A stretch of DNA of 64,000 nucleotides. It comes from Verrucomicrobiota bacterium (GTDB lineage Bacteria; Verrucomicrobiota; Verrucomicrobiia; Opitutales; Opitutaceae). The stretch lies in the NCBI GenBank assembly GCA_023432225.1, contig JAEYUW010000033.1, positions 1 to 64,000 on the forward strand, read 5' to 3'. The stretch's first letter is position 1, and every line of letters starts with the position of its first letter. Position numbers and translations under genes: made by a program. Under the pieces are notes generated by a model, which worked only from the letters and a program-made list of their open reading frames with translations, was not told the DNA's origin and ran no database searches. This document shows positions 52,031 through 64,000 of this stretch, piece by piece.

Positions 52031-53326
52031 TTAGTGCGAAGAGGAAGGAGCGGGCGCGGCTTCAGGAGCCGTGGCTTCGTGATAAGTGAGCGACTCAACG
52101 ATGCGCGGGTCGCGGATCGGTATGAGTTTCGCGTCGGCGGTGGCGAAGCTGCGGAGGTAAGCCCAGACGCAGAAGCCGCCGACGCCGGCCGCGGAGGCGA
52201 GCGTCCAGACGAGGTTCAGCGAAAGGAACGGCAGCGGATCGCCGTGCGCATCCTTGAGCGCCGGAAGGATGTTGTAGCAGAGGTCGATCAGGATCGTGGC
52301 GAGGATCGCGACGCTGATGAACCGCAGGCCGCGCGGCGTGCTCTTCAGGCGGTAGCTGAGGAGATACAGGAACGGCAGGAAGAAGTGACCGAAGAGGATG
52401 ACCATGCCGACCCACTTCCACTGGTTGGGCAGGCCGTCGCTGTTGTTCATCTCGCGGAGGTTATACCAGAAGGTTTCCTCGGGGACGTTGGCGTTCCAGA
52501 TCAGGAAGTATTGGGAGAACGTGACGTAGGCCCAGAAGATCGTGAACGCGTGCGAGAGCGTGCCGACGGCGTGCCAGTGGTTGGTGTTCACCACGCCCTT
52601 GTAGTCACCGCGGGCGTAGAGCCAGATCATGATGAACACGAGGACGGCGAGCGCGCCGCGCATGCAGTTCGCGAAGAACCACACGCCATACATCGTCGAG
52701 AACCAGTGATACTCGAGGCTCTTGAACCAGTAGATCGCAGCGAAGGTCAGCGCGAGCGCGACGAGCGGAATGCCCATGGCGGCAGTGACACGGTTCTTCA
52801 GCGTCCACTTCACATCGCCGTCCTTGTCCTGCGAGAACGAGGCCTTGCGGAGACGGGAGGAGAGCCAGATCCAGATTGCGAAGAACGCGACGGACATGCC
52901 CGTGAACATGTTCAGGCTGAGGAAGCCGGACTTCTTCACGTAGAGCACGTCCTCGCCGACGGTGCCGTGACCGCCGTGCAGCGGGTGGCTCGCGTCCATC
53001 CACGACCAGATCAGGCCGGGCTTCACCCAAGCGGAGATCAGGAGCGGAAGGAACAAAATCGCGAGCGGCAGGAACGCGGCGAGGCCGTGCTCGAGCTGGC
53101 GGCGCGGAACGACGGACCAACCGGCATCGAAGATGTGGTGGATGAGCACCCACAACAGCATGCCGATGACGATGGCCGTGCAGAACGAGAAGCCGACGAG
53201 GTAAGACAGGGCGACGTGCTGCGCGGGCGAGACGGCGAAGCCGAGGGCGGCGACCGCGAGACCCGCGACACCGACGACGAGCGCGGTGCCGGTCTTGGGG
53301 GCGATGGGAGTGGACGAAGTGGCCAT
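52031..53326 (-). CDS. actF: Alternative complex III subunit ActF
   Basis: A 431-residue, ten-helix integral membrane subunit, a paralogue of the NrfD-like ActC. Recognisable stretches are IGMLLWVLIHHIFDAGWSVV, QLEHGLAAFLPLAILFLPLL and SGFLSLNMFTGMSVAFFAI. It belongs to the menaquinol:cytochrome c or oxidase oxidoreductase (alternative complex III). It lies between actE and the 113-residue gene. Confidence 0.9.
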   Translation of the reverse strand: MATSSTPIAPKTGTALVVGVAGLAVAALGFAVSPAQHVALSYLVGFSFCTAIVIGMLLWVLIHHIFDAGWSVVPRRQLEHGLAAFLPLAILFLPLLISAWVKPGLIWSWMDASHPLHGGHGTVGEDVLYVKKSGFLSLNMFTGMSVAFFAIWIWLSSRLRKASFSQDKDGDVKWTLKNRVTAAMGIPLVALALTFAAIYWFKSLEYHWFSTMYGVWFFANCMRGALAVLVFIMIWLYARGDYKGVVNTNHWHAVGTLSHAFTIFWAYVTFSQYFLIWNANVPEETFWYNLREMNNSDGLPNQWKWVGMVILFGHFFLPFLYLLSYRLKSTPRGLRFISVAILATILIDLCYNILPALKDAHGDPLPFLSLNLVWTLASAAGVGGFCVWAYLRSFATADAKLIPIRDPRIVESLTYHEATAPEAAPAPSSSH

Positions 53327-53327
53327 G

Positions 53328-53960
53328 TTATTTCAGCTCCCCTCGTTTCTCGAGCGGGACGTCGTCGAGCTTGGCGTTGTGCGCGCGCTGGAGGGCGCGC
53401 ATGTAGGCGACGACGGCCCAGCGTTCGTCGGGCGAGAGTTTGTCGCCGTAGGGCATCATCGTGTTTTTGCCGTGCGTGATCGTGTTGAAGAGTTCGCCTT
53501 CGGCCATGTTGCGGAGGCGGTCGTCGTGGTAGGTCGGCGTGGCGACCATGCCGTAGGCCTTGGTGATGCCCTGGCCGTCGCCGTTCGTGCCGTGGCACGG
53601 CGCGCAGTAGATGTCGTAGCGGTTTTGGCCGCGGCGGATCATCATTTCCGTCACTTCGATCGGGAAACCCTTCACGAAGGAGCCGTCAGCAGCCTTGCCC
53701 GCGTAATGGGCGTCGTCGGCGCGAAGGAAGTCCGGATCGGCGGCGGTGCCGCGACCGCGCGGCACGGTGCCGGCGGGCGTCGGACGGTCGGCGCGACCAT
53801 CGGCGAAAAACTTCGAGGCGGCTTGCGGTTTGTATTTCGCCTGAAAATCCATGTCCGGGAACACGATCAGCGGCGGTTGCGTCGAGCGCATGCCACGGAA
53901 GCCCGCGATCGAGATCGTCAGGGCGACGGCGAAGAGGAGCGTGTAGTAGGCGTAACGCAT
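53328..53960 (-). CDS. actE: Alternative complex III monoheme cytochrome ActE
   Basis: A 210-residue protein with an N-terminal membrane helix or signal anchor (YYTLLFAVALTISIAGFRGM) and a single heme site IYCAPCHGTNGDGQG. The axial methionine is in TMMPYGDKLS. It follows actD by 3 bp. ActE accepts electrons from the complex's heme chain. Confidence 0.92.
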   Translation of the reverse strand: MRYAYYTLLFAVALTISIAGFRGMRSTQPPLIVFPDMDFQAKYKPQAASKFFADGRADRPTPAGTVPRGRGTAADPDFLRADDAHYAGKAADGSFVKGFPIEVTEMMIRRGQNRYDIYCAPCHGTNGDGQGITKAYGMVATPTYHDDRLRNMAEGELFNTITHGKNTMMPYGDKLSPDERWAVVAYMRALQRAHNAKLDDVPLEKRGELK

Positions 53961-53963
53961 GGG

Positions 53964-54494
53964 TTATTCCTCCAGCTCCGCGATGTCCTTGCCGCCGATC
54001 TTCGCGAGCAGGTCGCGCGTGGCGGTGGCGTTGAATTTCGGGTCGTTGGCCTCGATCACGATGAAGAAGCGGTCGTCGAGCGCGCGCACGAATTGCGGCG
54101 CTTTCATCACCGGGTGGTAGTGCATCGGCAGGCCGTTCAGGAGGAACATGCCGATGATGGTCGCGAAGGCGGTGAAGAGAATCGTCAGCTCGTAGCTCAC
54201 CGGGAAGGCGAACATCGGCGAGAAGTAGGGTTTGCCGCCGACGATCAGCGGGTAGTCGAACGCGCCGGTGAACCAGATCAGGCTCATGCCGGTGCAGAAG
54301 CCGGTGATGCCACCGGCGAGCGAGAAGCGCGGCACTTTCGAGCGGCGCATGCCCATGGCGGCGTCGAGGCCGTGCACGGGGAACGATGTCAGGGCGTCCC
54401 ACTGGGAGTAGCCCGCGTCACGCACTTGCTCGCACGCGTGGTAGAGCTCGGGCGTGGTGTCGAAGGCGGCGATGAGTCCGTAAGTCTTTTTCAT
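53964..54494 (-). CDS. actD: Alternative complex III subunit ActD
   Basis: A 176-residue, two-helix subunit (DUF3341). The typical N-terminus is MKKTYGLIAAFDTTPELYHA, then YSQWDALTSFPVHGLDAAMG, and the helices are FSLAGGITGFCTGMSLIWF and ELTILFTAFATIIGMFLL. It binds no cofactor. It sits between actC and actE. Confidence 0.93.
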   Translation of the reverse strand: MKKTYGLIAAFDTTPELYHACEQVRDAGYSQWDALTSFPVHGLDAAMGMRRSKVPRFSLAGGITGFCTGMSLIWFTGAFDYPLIVGGKPYFSPMFAFPVSYELTILFTAFATIIGMFLLNGLPMHYHPVMKAPQFVRALDDRFFIVIEANDPKFNATATRDLLAKIGGKDIAELEE

Positions 54495-54509
54495 GGTCGT
54501 GGCCTCCGA

Positions 54510-55930
54510 TTAGTGGCCCGCGCCGTGCGGGTCGGCTTGCGGGATGACCGCCTTTACTTCCGACATCGGCATGATGGGCACGAAGCGGATGAAGAGGAGG
54601 AACAGGAACGAGAAGACGCCAAAGGTGCCGAAGAACGTGAAGATCTCGACGATCGACGGCGAGTAGTAGCCCCACGAGGACGGCAGGAAGTCGCGGGCGA
54701 GCGACGTGACGATGATCACGAAGCGCTCGAACCACATGCCGACGTTGACGAAGATCGAGAGGATCCAGACGAGCGTCGTGTTGTTGCGGATCGATTTGAA
54801 CCAGAAGAACTGCGGCGTGACGACGTTGCAGCCGATCATGATCCAGTAAGCCCAGGCGTAGTGGCCGAACGCGCGGTTGATGAACGCGAAGCCTTCATAC
54901 GGGTTCGCGCCATACCACGCGATGAAGAACTCCATCGAGTAGGCGTAGCCGACCATCGTGCCGGTGGCCAAGGTGATCTTGCACATGCAGTCGATGTGAT
55001 ACTGCGTGATCAGATCCTCGAGGCGGTAGATCGCGCGCAGCGGCAGCATGAGCGTGAGCACCATGCCGAAGCCGGAGAAGATCGCGCCCGCGACGAAGTA
55101 AGGAGGGAAGATCGTCGTGTGCCAGCCGGGCAGCAGCGAGACGGCGAAGTCGAACGAAACGATGGTGTGCACCGAGAGCACGAGCGGCGTGGCGATACCT
55201 GCGAGGATGAGGTAAGCCATTTCGTAGTTGCTCCAATGGCGATTCGAACCGCGCCAGCCCATCGCGAAGAAACCGTAGATGCGCGCCTTCAGCATATTGC
55301 CGGCCGCGGTGAAGCGGTCGCGCAGCGTGCCGAGGTCGGGGATGAGGCCGACATACCAGAAGAGCACCGAGACCGTGCCGTAGGTCGAGACCGCGAACAC
55401 GTCCCACTCGAGCGGCGAACGGAAGTTCTGCCAGATGTAATTGGCGTTCGGGATCGGGAAGAGATACCAGGCCATCCACACGCGACCGACGTGGAAGACA
55501 GGGAAGATGCCGGCGCAGACGACCGCGAAGATCGTCATCGCCTCAGCAGCGCGGTTGACCGACGTGCGCCACTTCTGGCGCAGCAGGCACAAGATCGCGG
55601 AGATGAGCGTGCCGGCGTGGCCGATACCGATCCAGAACACGAAGTTGACGATGTCCCACGCCCAGTTGACCGGGTTCGCGTGACCCCAGACACCGACGCC
55701 GGTGCCGACGAGGTAAATCAGGCCCGCGACGGTGAACGACGCGACGAAAGCCGCGATGCCGAAGCACCACCACCACCAGGTGGGAGTCGTGCCTTCGACC
55801 ATGCCGCAGATCTTGTCGGTGATCCACTTGAAGTCGCGGTGATGCTCGACGAGCTCGGCGCGCGGGAGGACCGCGGGCTTGACCTCGGCGAGGATCGGGT
55901 GAGCAGCGTGCTCAGCGGAGTGCGCAGCCA

Positions 55931-55931
<1 letters not shown>
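54510..55931 (-). CDS. actC: Alternative complex III NrfD-like subunit ActC
   Basis: A 473-residue, ten-helix subunit of the NrfD/PsrC type that binds quinol. Recognisable stretches are VNWAWDIVNFVFWIGIGHAG, SRNRHWSNYEMAYLILAG-like residues around the middle (SNRHWSNYEMAYLILAGIAT), and LVWILSIFVNVGMWFERFVI. The start shares a base with the actB stop (TAATG). Confidence 0.95.
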
Positions 55932-59229
<3,298 letters not shown>

Positions 59230-59230
<1 letters not shown>

Positions 59231-59883
59231 CAGCGGTGGCAGCCGGAGCAGCTTTGCGGGGGCTTAACCTTCCAATCCTTGATCATCTTGTGGGCCTCCT
59301 CGAGGCGGCCTTGTTCGGCGAGCGTCTTCGAGTTGAGGTTGAAAACGTCCTGCGGGTCGCGGATGAACTTCTCGGGATTGCGGTGGCAATCGAGGCAGAA
59401 GCCCATCGAGTGGGACTTGTCGTGCCAGACGGTCGACATCTCGTTCACCTTGCCGTGGCACTCGACGCAGCTCATGCCGCGATTCACGTGCACGGAGTGG
59501 TTGAAGTAGACGTAGTCCGGCGCCTGGTGGATCTTCACCCACGGCACGGGCTCGCCGGTCTCGAAGCTCTTGCGCACCGGCTCGAGGAGCGGGCTCGTCG
59601 GCTTGATGATCGAGTGGCAGTTCATGCACGTCTGCGCCGCGGGGACGCTGGACGTGCCGGACTTTTCGACCGCGGTGTGGCAATAGCGGCAGTCGATCGC
59701 GAGGTTGCCCGCGTGGAGCGAGTGGTCAAAGGGGACCGGCTGGATCGGCTGGTAACCGACGCGGAGGTATTTCGGCGTCGAGTAGTAGGTGACGGCCGCG
59801 GTCGCGACGCTGCCGAGCACAAACAGGAAGATGACGATCTGCAGCGGCAGAGCGTTCGCGGATTTCGGGAAGATCTTCGACAT
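59230..59883 (-). CDS. actA: Alternative complex III pentaheme cytochrome ActA
   Basis: A 217-residue membrane-anchored multiheme cytochrome with five CxxCH sites: CRYCH, CMNCH, CVECH, CLDCH and CSGCH. The anchor helix is at the N-terminus (LQIVIFLFVLGSVATAAVTY). The typical FDHSLHAGNLAIDCRYCH start of the family is intact. It is the first large subunit of the operon. Confidence 0.95.
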
Positions 59884-59910
59884 GGGTCGAGGGGAAGGAA
59901 CGCGGAGCGG

Positions 59911-60093
59911 TTAGAACGTGCCTTCCTGACGGGGCACGGCGCGCTGCTCGGGGCGCAGCGCAATTTCGGTCGGCACCGTGGGCGCGACCGCGCGCGTCTC
60001 GGGCTTGGCGAGGACCTTGGGAAGGATGCCAACGGCAGCAACCAAGGCTCCCATTTTGGCAAAAAAGGATTTGCGCGAACAATTTGGGTTCAC
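59911..60093 (-). CDS. Small exported protein preceding the respiratory operon
   Basis: A 60-residue reading frame starting with GTG, 27 bp upstream of actA. The N-terminus CSRKSFFAKMGALVAAVGIL looks like a Tat-type signal with an RK pair, and the mature part is only about 30 residues (TRAVAPTVPTEIALRPEQRA). Its position suggests it is the first gene of the operon. No family was recognised, and it could be a leader only. Confidence 0.5.
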   Translation of the reverse strand: MNPNCSRKSFFAKMGALVAAVGILPKVLAKPETRAVAPTVPTEIALRPEQRAVPRQEGTF

Positions 60094-60487
60094 GGTGTGT
60101 GTGGTTCGGAGCGGTCAGAAAAGGAAGCTGCTCCTGCGAAGTAAAACAAAATTTCCATAACCCTCGGAGCACTCGGCAGTATTAGGACGCGGGAGATTTC
60201 GCGCGCTGGCGGCTAATCGATCACCAGGTGCACTGCGGCTCGAAATCGCACCTCAATTTTCCGAGTGAAAACCCGGAAAATTACCGCTCCCCTACCCAAC
60301 CGATCCGCACGGCGGACGCGGCAGGCGCGGGCGCGCGGCAATGACACACTTTGTGCAACCGCGAGTGCGCACCCAGGCCAAGATACTACGCGGGGCTGAC
60401 GGGGTTTTCGCCACGCTGAAGCGATGGAGGACGTCCGAGGCACCGCGCGCCTGATCGTCGTCGCGCCGGGCACGGACGGCGGTGCGT
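60094..60487. other. Regulatory gap upstream of the respiratory operon
   Basis: About 394 bp without a convincing gene. It contains AATTTTCCG (60255-60263) and CGGAAAATT (60274-60282), a 9-bp inverted repeat with a 10-nt loop, in an AT-richer stretch about 160 bp upstream of the small exported gene. It is a candidate operator or promoter region. No T-run is present. Confidence 0.5.
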
Positions 60488-61186
60488 CTACTTCACGAAC
60501 TCGCCGTCACGCATCGGACGGATCTCGTCGCAGCGGTTCGCGATGTCGGGATTGTGCGTGACGAGCACGACGGCCTGGCCGTTTTCCTTCGCGAGGCGCG
60601 TGAGGAGATCGAACACCATCGCCGAATTCTTCTGGTCCAGATTGCCCGTCGGTTCGTCGGCGAGAATGATCGCCGGCTGATTCGCGAGCGCACGCGCGAT
60701 GGCGACGCGCTGCTGTTCACCGCCGGAGAGCTGCGTGGCGAGGCGATGCGACTTCTCACCGAGCCCGACGTCACCGAGCAGAGACTTGGCACGCGCCGCC
60801 ATCTCGTCTTCGGACAATTTGCCGAGTTTGCGCATCGGCATCATGACGTTCTCCAGCGCGGAGAACTCCTGCATGAGGAAGTGAAACTGAAAAACGAAGC
60901 CGATGTGCTCGCCACGTGCGGCGGTGCGCGCGAGGTCGCCACTGTTCGACATCAAGTGATCGCGAATCCAGATCGAGCCGTCATCGGGCTGATCGAGGAG
61001 GCCGAGCAGGTAAAGCAGCGTGGACTTGCCGCAACCGGACGGACCGACGATCGCGGTGACGCGACCCGGATGCGCCTCGAACGAGACGCCGCGCAGCACG
61101 TGCACGCGCCCTTCGCCTTGCCCGAGGTAGCGGTGCAGGTTTTCGCAGCGGAGGGCGACAGTGCCTTGGACGGTCATGGCGCTCAT
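60488..61186 (-). CDS. ABC transporter ATP-binding protein (LolD/MacB-type)
   Basis: A 232-residue ATPase. Walker A is VGPSGCGKSTLLYLLGLLDQ, the signature is LSGGEQQRVAIARALANQPA, and Walker B is IILADEPTGNLD. The LolD/MacB subfamily is indicated by the PTGNLD and by the permease next door. It is the last gene of the efflux operon and overlaps the permease by 4 bp. Confidence 0.93.
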   Translation of the reverse strand: MSAMTVQGTVALRCENLHRYLGQGEGRVHVLRGVSFEAHPGRVTAIVGPSGCGKSTLLYLLGLLDQPDDGSIWIRDHLMSNSGDLARTAARGEHIGFVFQFHFLMQEFSALENVMMPMRKLGKLSEDEMAARAKSLLGDVGLGEKSHRLATQLSGGEQQRVAIARALANQPAIILADEPTGNLDQKNSAMVFDLLTRLAKENGQAVVLVTHNPDIANRCDEIRPMRDGEFVK

Positions 61187-62445
61187 TGCGAAGTGCCGCG
61201 GATGATGTCACCCGGCTCCAAGCGCGCGGCGCGTCGGGCGGGAATGATGGCAGCGGTCATGACGACCACGGCGGCCGTGATGGTGGCGGCAACGTAGTGC
61301 CAGATCGACCAGGCGACCACGAAGCTGTCGGTCGTGAAAATGCCGCGAATACGGATCGGCAACTGGGAGACGCCGTAGGTCACGGCGGCGCCAAACGCCC
61401 AGCCCAGCGCCGTGCCGATGACGAGGACGATCGTGCCGAGCCAGATGAAGATGTGCGAAATGTCGCGGCGCGTGTAGCCCATCGAGCGCAGGATCGCGAT
61501 CTCCTTGGTCTTCTCGATGACGATCATCGCGAGCGTGTTGAACATGCCGAGACCGGAGATGAGGATGATCGTCGACACCGTGAGCGCCGACGACACGCGG
61601 AGCGCGCGGAAGACTTCGAGCCAGATTTTTTCGCGTTCCTGCCAGCTCTGCACGCCGTGGCGAAACACGGCTTCCATCTGCATCGCGTCCTGCGGGGCGC
61701 GATCCTTCTCGAACAGCGCGACCTGGATGAACGACGCGCCCATTGCTTTCTTCAGCAGCGAACGGGCTTCGCCGAGGTGCATGAAGATGCGAACCTGGTC
61801 GATATCGCGCACACCGGTTTCATAGATGGCGCTGACGCGGTAGCGACGCTGCTGGTCGCCGGCGCGGAGAATGAGCGAATCACCGACGTTGATTTGGAGA
61901 CGCTGCGCCAACACGGAGCCGACGAGAAGTCCGGTGGGGCGCCCGCGGTAGTCCTCGAGCGAACCGCGCACGATCTGCTGCTCGAGGTCGGAGACCGCGA
62001 GGTGGTCCTCCAACTTCATGCCGTAGACCTGGGCAGTGTCGTTCTTGAACGAGCTGTCGGCCACGACCGAGCCGCGCAACACGGCCGAGGCGCCGGAGAC
62101 GTTGCGAAATTCCTTCAACGCCTGCATCAGCAGCTCCGGATTCTCCACGCCCTCGATGTAGCGGCGGCCTTCGCGCGCGGAGACGAGGAAGGAACTCGCG
62201 CCGATGTCGTGCCCGGCGGCATTCATCGCGTAGATGGTGTCCTGAAACTTGTCCTCGATGCGCAGCGCGCCGTTGGTGCCGAGGATCGTCTTGATGAAGA
62301 AATCCTCAAAGCCGCTGGTCTGCGCCTGCGTAACGATGAAGAAGCCGACGCCGAATACGATGCCGGCGAGGCTCATGAGCATCGAGCGCTTCTTGGCGGT
62401 CAGGAAGCGGACAGCGATGCGGAAGTTCGTCGAGACGGCGGCCAC
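61183..62445 (-). CDS. ABC transporter permease (FtsX/MacB-type)
   Basis: A 420-residue permease with four transmembrane helices. The first (about 15-40) is followed by a large extracytoplasmic MacB_PCD-like domain. Three more are near the C-terminus (VSTIILISGLGMFNTLAMIV, IFIWLGTIVLVIGTALGWAF, then ATITAAVVVMTAAIIPARRA). Together with the ATPase it forms a split MacB-like or LolCDE-like transporter. The periplasmic adaptor gene is upstream. Confidence 0.92.
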   Translation of the reverse strand: MAAVSTNFRIAVRFLTAKKRSMLMSLAGIVFGVGFFIVTQAQTSGFEDFFIKTILGTNGALRIEDKFQDTIYAMNAAGHDIGASSFLVSAREGRRYIEGVENPELLMQALKEFRNVSGASAVLRGSVVADSSFKNDTAQVYGMKLEDHLAVSDLEQQIVRGSLEDYRGRPTGLLVGSVLAQRLQINVGDSLILRAGDQQRRYRVSAIYETGVRDIDQVRIFMHLGEARSLLKKAMGASFIQVALFEKDRAPQDAMQMEAVFRHGVQSWQEREKIWLEVFRALRVSSALTVSTIILISGLGMFNTLAMIVIEKTKEIAILRSMGYTRRDISHIFIWLGTIVLVIGTALGWAFGAAVTYGVSQLPIRIRGIFTTDSFVVAWSIWHYVAATITAAVVVMTAAIIPARRAARLEPGDIIRGTSQ

Positions 62446-62454
62446 GCGAGACGA

Positions 62455-63594
62455 TTACTGCTGCGCCTTGGCGAGCTGCGTGCGCACGCGATCGCCGTCG
62501 CGGAAGCGATCCAGTTCCTCGATCACGACCAGTTCGTCGACCTTGAGGCCCTTGAGCACCTCGAGTTGGTTGAGTCCTTCGAAGCCCTTCTCGACCTTGC
62601 GGCGCTCGAGCGTGCTGCCGTTCACGGCGTAAATGTAGTCACCGATCAGTGCGCGGCGCGGGATGAGGACGGCATCCTTGCGCTCGGAAATGATGATGCT
62701 CACCTCGCCCGTCAGGCCAGGGACGAGCACGCGACCTTCCGGCAGCGAGACGTCGAGAAACACCGTGTAGCGTTGGGTCGCCGCGTCGGCGGACGGGAGA
62801 ATCTTCGAGACGACGGCGTTGTATTGGTCCGCACCGTAGGTGAGGAAGCGCACAGAGGCTTTCTGGCCGATTTTGACCGTGGCGAATTTCTCTTCGCTCA
62901 GCTTCGCCTCGACGGTGCGGGTGGTGGCCATGACCGTCGCGATTGGGGAGTTGCCGCCGATGAGGTCGCCGATGCGGGCGAACACCGCGGTGACGACGCC
63001 ATCCGCCGGCGCGATGATGGTCATCTTGGTGCGCTCGCGCTCTTTCGCGCGCAGCGTGTTCTCCAGCGTCTGGAGCGCGAGCTTGAGGTTTACTTCATCG
63101 AGCTCCATGCGCTGTTCGAGTTGCTGCAGCGAGCGGCGCTGTTTCTCGAGCTCGGCCTGTGGGTAGACGCCGGCCTCGGCCTGGCGCGCATAGTTCGCCA
63201 CGGTGTCGCGCGTGTTGAGCACGTCGGCGCGAAGGGTGGAGCCGACCTCCACCTTGCGCTTGGCGGCGACGATATCGTTCTTGATGCGTTCGATTTCGAT
63301 GTCGATGTCGCCCGTATCGAGTTGCACGAGCACATCGCCGCGAAATACGCGTTTGCCGATGTCGAGGCTGCTGTCGAGGACGCGTCCGCCCACTTCGCTC
63401 TTCAGTTCGTTGGCGAACTCCGCCTTCACCTCGACGGTGCCTTGCACCGTGTTGACCGCGGTGCCGCGAACGGCCGGCGTCACCACGGCGACGGGGCGCA
63501 TCAAGAAGCCGATCGTCCAGACCAGTGCGACCAGGACGAGGACCGCGATGCCGATGCGCAACGGCCATCGGCTGCCGGAAGACTTTTCGTTCAT
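62455..63594 (-). CDS. Periplasmic adaptor (HlyD/MacA family)
   Basis: A 379-residue membrane fusion protein. The N-terminal membrane helix is IGIAVLVLVALVWTIGFLM. A lipoyl domain follows (VGGRVLDSSLDIGKRVFRGD), then a coiled-coil hairpin (about 95-170), the second lipoyl half (IIAPADGVVTAVFARIGDLI) and a beta-barrel. The end of the outer membrane gene overlaps it by 4 bp. It links the inner membrane permease to the outer membrane channel. Confidence 0.92.
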   Translation of the reverse strand: MNEKSSGSRWPLRIGIAVLVLVALVWTIGFLMRPVAVVTPAVRGTAVNTVQGTVEVKAEFANELKSEVGGRVLDSSLDIGKRVFRGDVLVQLDTGDIDIEIERIKNDIVAAKRKVEVGSTLRADVLNTRDTVANYARQAEAGVYPQAELEKQRRSLQQLEQRMELDEVNLKLALQTLENTLRAKERERTKMTIIAPADGVVTAVFARIGDLIGGNSPIATVMATTRTVEAKLSEEKFATVKIGQKASVRFLTYGADQYNAVVSKILPSADAATQRYTVFLDVSLPEGRVLVPGLTGEVSIIISERKDAVLIPRRALIGDYIYAVNGSTLERRKVEKGFEGLNQLEVLKGLKVDELVVIEELDRFRDGDRVRTQLAKAQQ

Positions 63595-64000
63595 TTAACG
63601 GGAAGGACTGCGACCAGCGGATCCTGGTTCAAGGTTCCCAGAAATTCGCCGGTTTTCGACAAATAGTCGAGACGCGCGCTGTAAGTGTAGAAACGCTGGT
63701 CGTAGAGCGCGAGTTCGGCGAGCGAGACATCGGACTCGGAAGCGACGCCGCGCTTGAAGTCAGCTTCCTTGCCCCGGAGATTCGCCTCCGCGGCAACAAG
63801 CGCGCGATCAGAAATCGCCATCGTGCGGGCGGCGAAATTGACGTAGCGGGCCTGCGCCTGCGCCTGTTGCGCGACGCGATCGTTGGCCTCGGTGAGGTCG
63901 TTTTCCGCCTGGCGACGGCGCGCGATGGCGTTGCGCACGGAGGCTTGCGAGGCGAAACCGTCAAAGATCGTCCACGAGACAGAGACGCCGACGTAGTTCG
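63591..64000 (-). CDS. TolC-family outer membrane efflux protein (partial)
   Basis: Only the C-terminal 135 residues or so are in the window, because the gene continues beyond base 64000. The visible part has NYVGVSVSWTIFDGFASQ, then ARRRQAENDLTEANDRVAQQ, and a repeat of helix-turn-helix type typical of TolC (ALVAAEANLRGKEADFKRGV). It ends by overlapping the adaptor gene (ATGA). It would be the outer membrane channel of the tripartite pump. Confidence 0.85.
   Translation of the reverse strand, partial: NYVGVSVSWTIFDGFASQASVRNAIARRRQAENDLTEANDRVAQQAQAQARYVNFAARTMAISDRALVAAEANLRGKEADFKRGVASESDVSLAELALYDQRFYTYSARLDYLSKTGEFLGTLNQDPLVAVLPVK

Overview
This is a high-GC window from a member of the Verrucomicrobiota, most likely the family Opitutaceae. 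That placement is an inference from gene content: a type IIA topoisomerase pair, a complete alternative complex III operon, HAF-repeat and 'four helix suffix' proteins, and exported proteins with a verrucomicrobial-style C-terminal module. No rRNA or tRNA was recognised, so the placement is not proven.

Layout. (1) 136-15557: topoisomerase IV-like parE and parC sit about 11 kb apart. Between them lie two exported Hcp-fold proteins, a LytTR response regulator with a propeller-type sensor kinase and a HAF-repeat protein, and a FIST sensor overlapping a hybrid histidine kinase. parC ends in a clear intrinsic terminator. (2) 15561-19756: accessory island with a four-helix-suffix gene surrounded by 9-nt repeats, then a type II restriction-modification operon (C protein with C-boxes, C5 methyltransferase, MvaI/BcnI-type endonuclease, Vsr). 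The island has lower GC than its surroundings. (3) 20083-36690: a GT-C-like membrane protein, ABM monooxygenase, YbaK-like deacylase, methyltransferase, WYL regulator, TonB-dependent receptor with a His-rich partner, a lipoprotein acid phosphatase, a membrane-fused spermidine synthase homologue and a 1311-residue hybrid kinase. (4) 36859-48679: a sulfatase homologue lacking its catalytic residues, a single-domain asparaginase homologue, CheD behind a sigma-28-like promoter, a PQQ propeller, a lipoprotein/M48 protease/lipoprotein cluster, TspO, a serine beta-lactamase-like protein, hemolysin III and a MetR-like regulator. (5) 48877-60093, minus strand: the alternative complex III operon, followed in the same transcript by a cbb3-like module. 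(6) 60488-64000: a MacAB-TolC-like efflux operon, cut by the window edge.

How the genes work together. The respiratory operon encodes quinol oxidation (ActA-F) and two further c-type cytochromes. Its CcoN-like subunit has lost all six canonical heme and copper histidines, so no working terminal oxidase is encoded in the window. The signalling genes form at least three kinase modules. The restriction-modification operon is ordered as expected for C-protein timing control, and Vsr would repair deaminated methyl-cytosine.

Many intergenic gaps carry pairs of inverted palindromes bounded by GTAG/CTAC or GGTGG/CCACC. The stems differ from site to site. They resemble REP/BIME elements. One copy lies inside the sulfatase-like gene, and two supply the stop codons of neighbouring genes.
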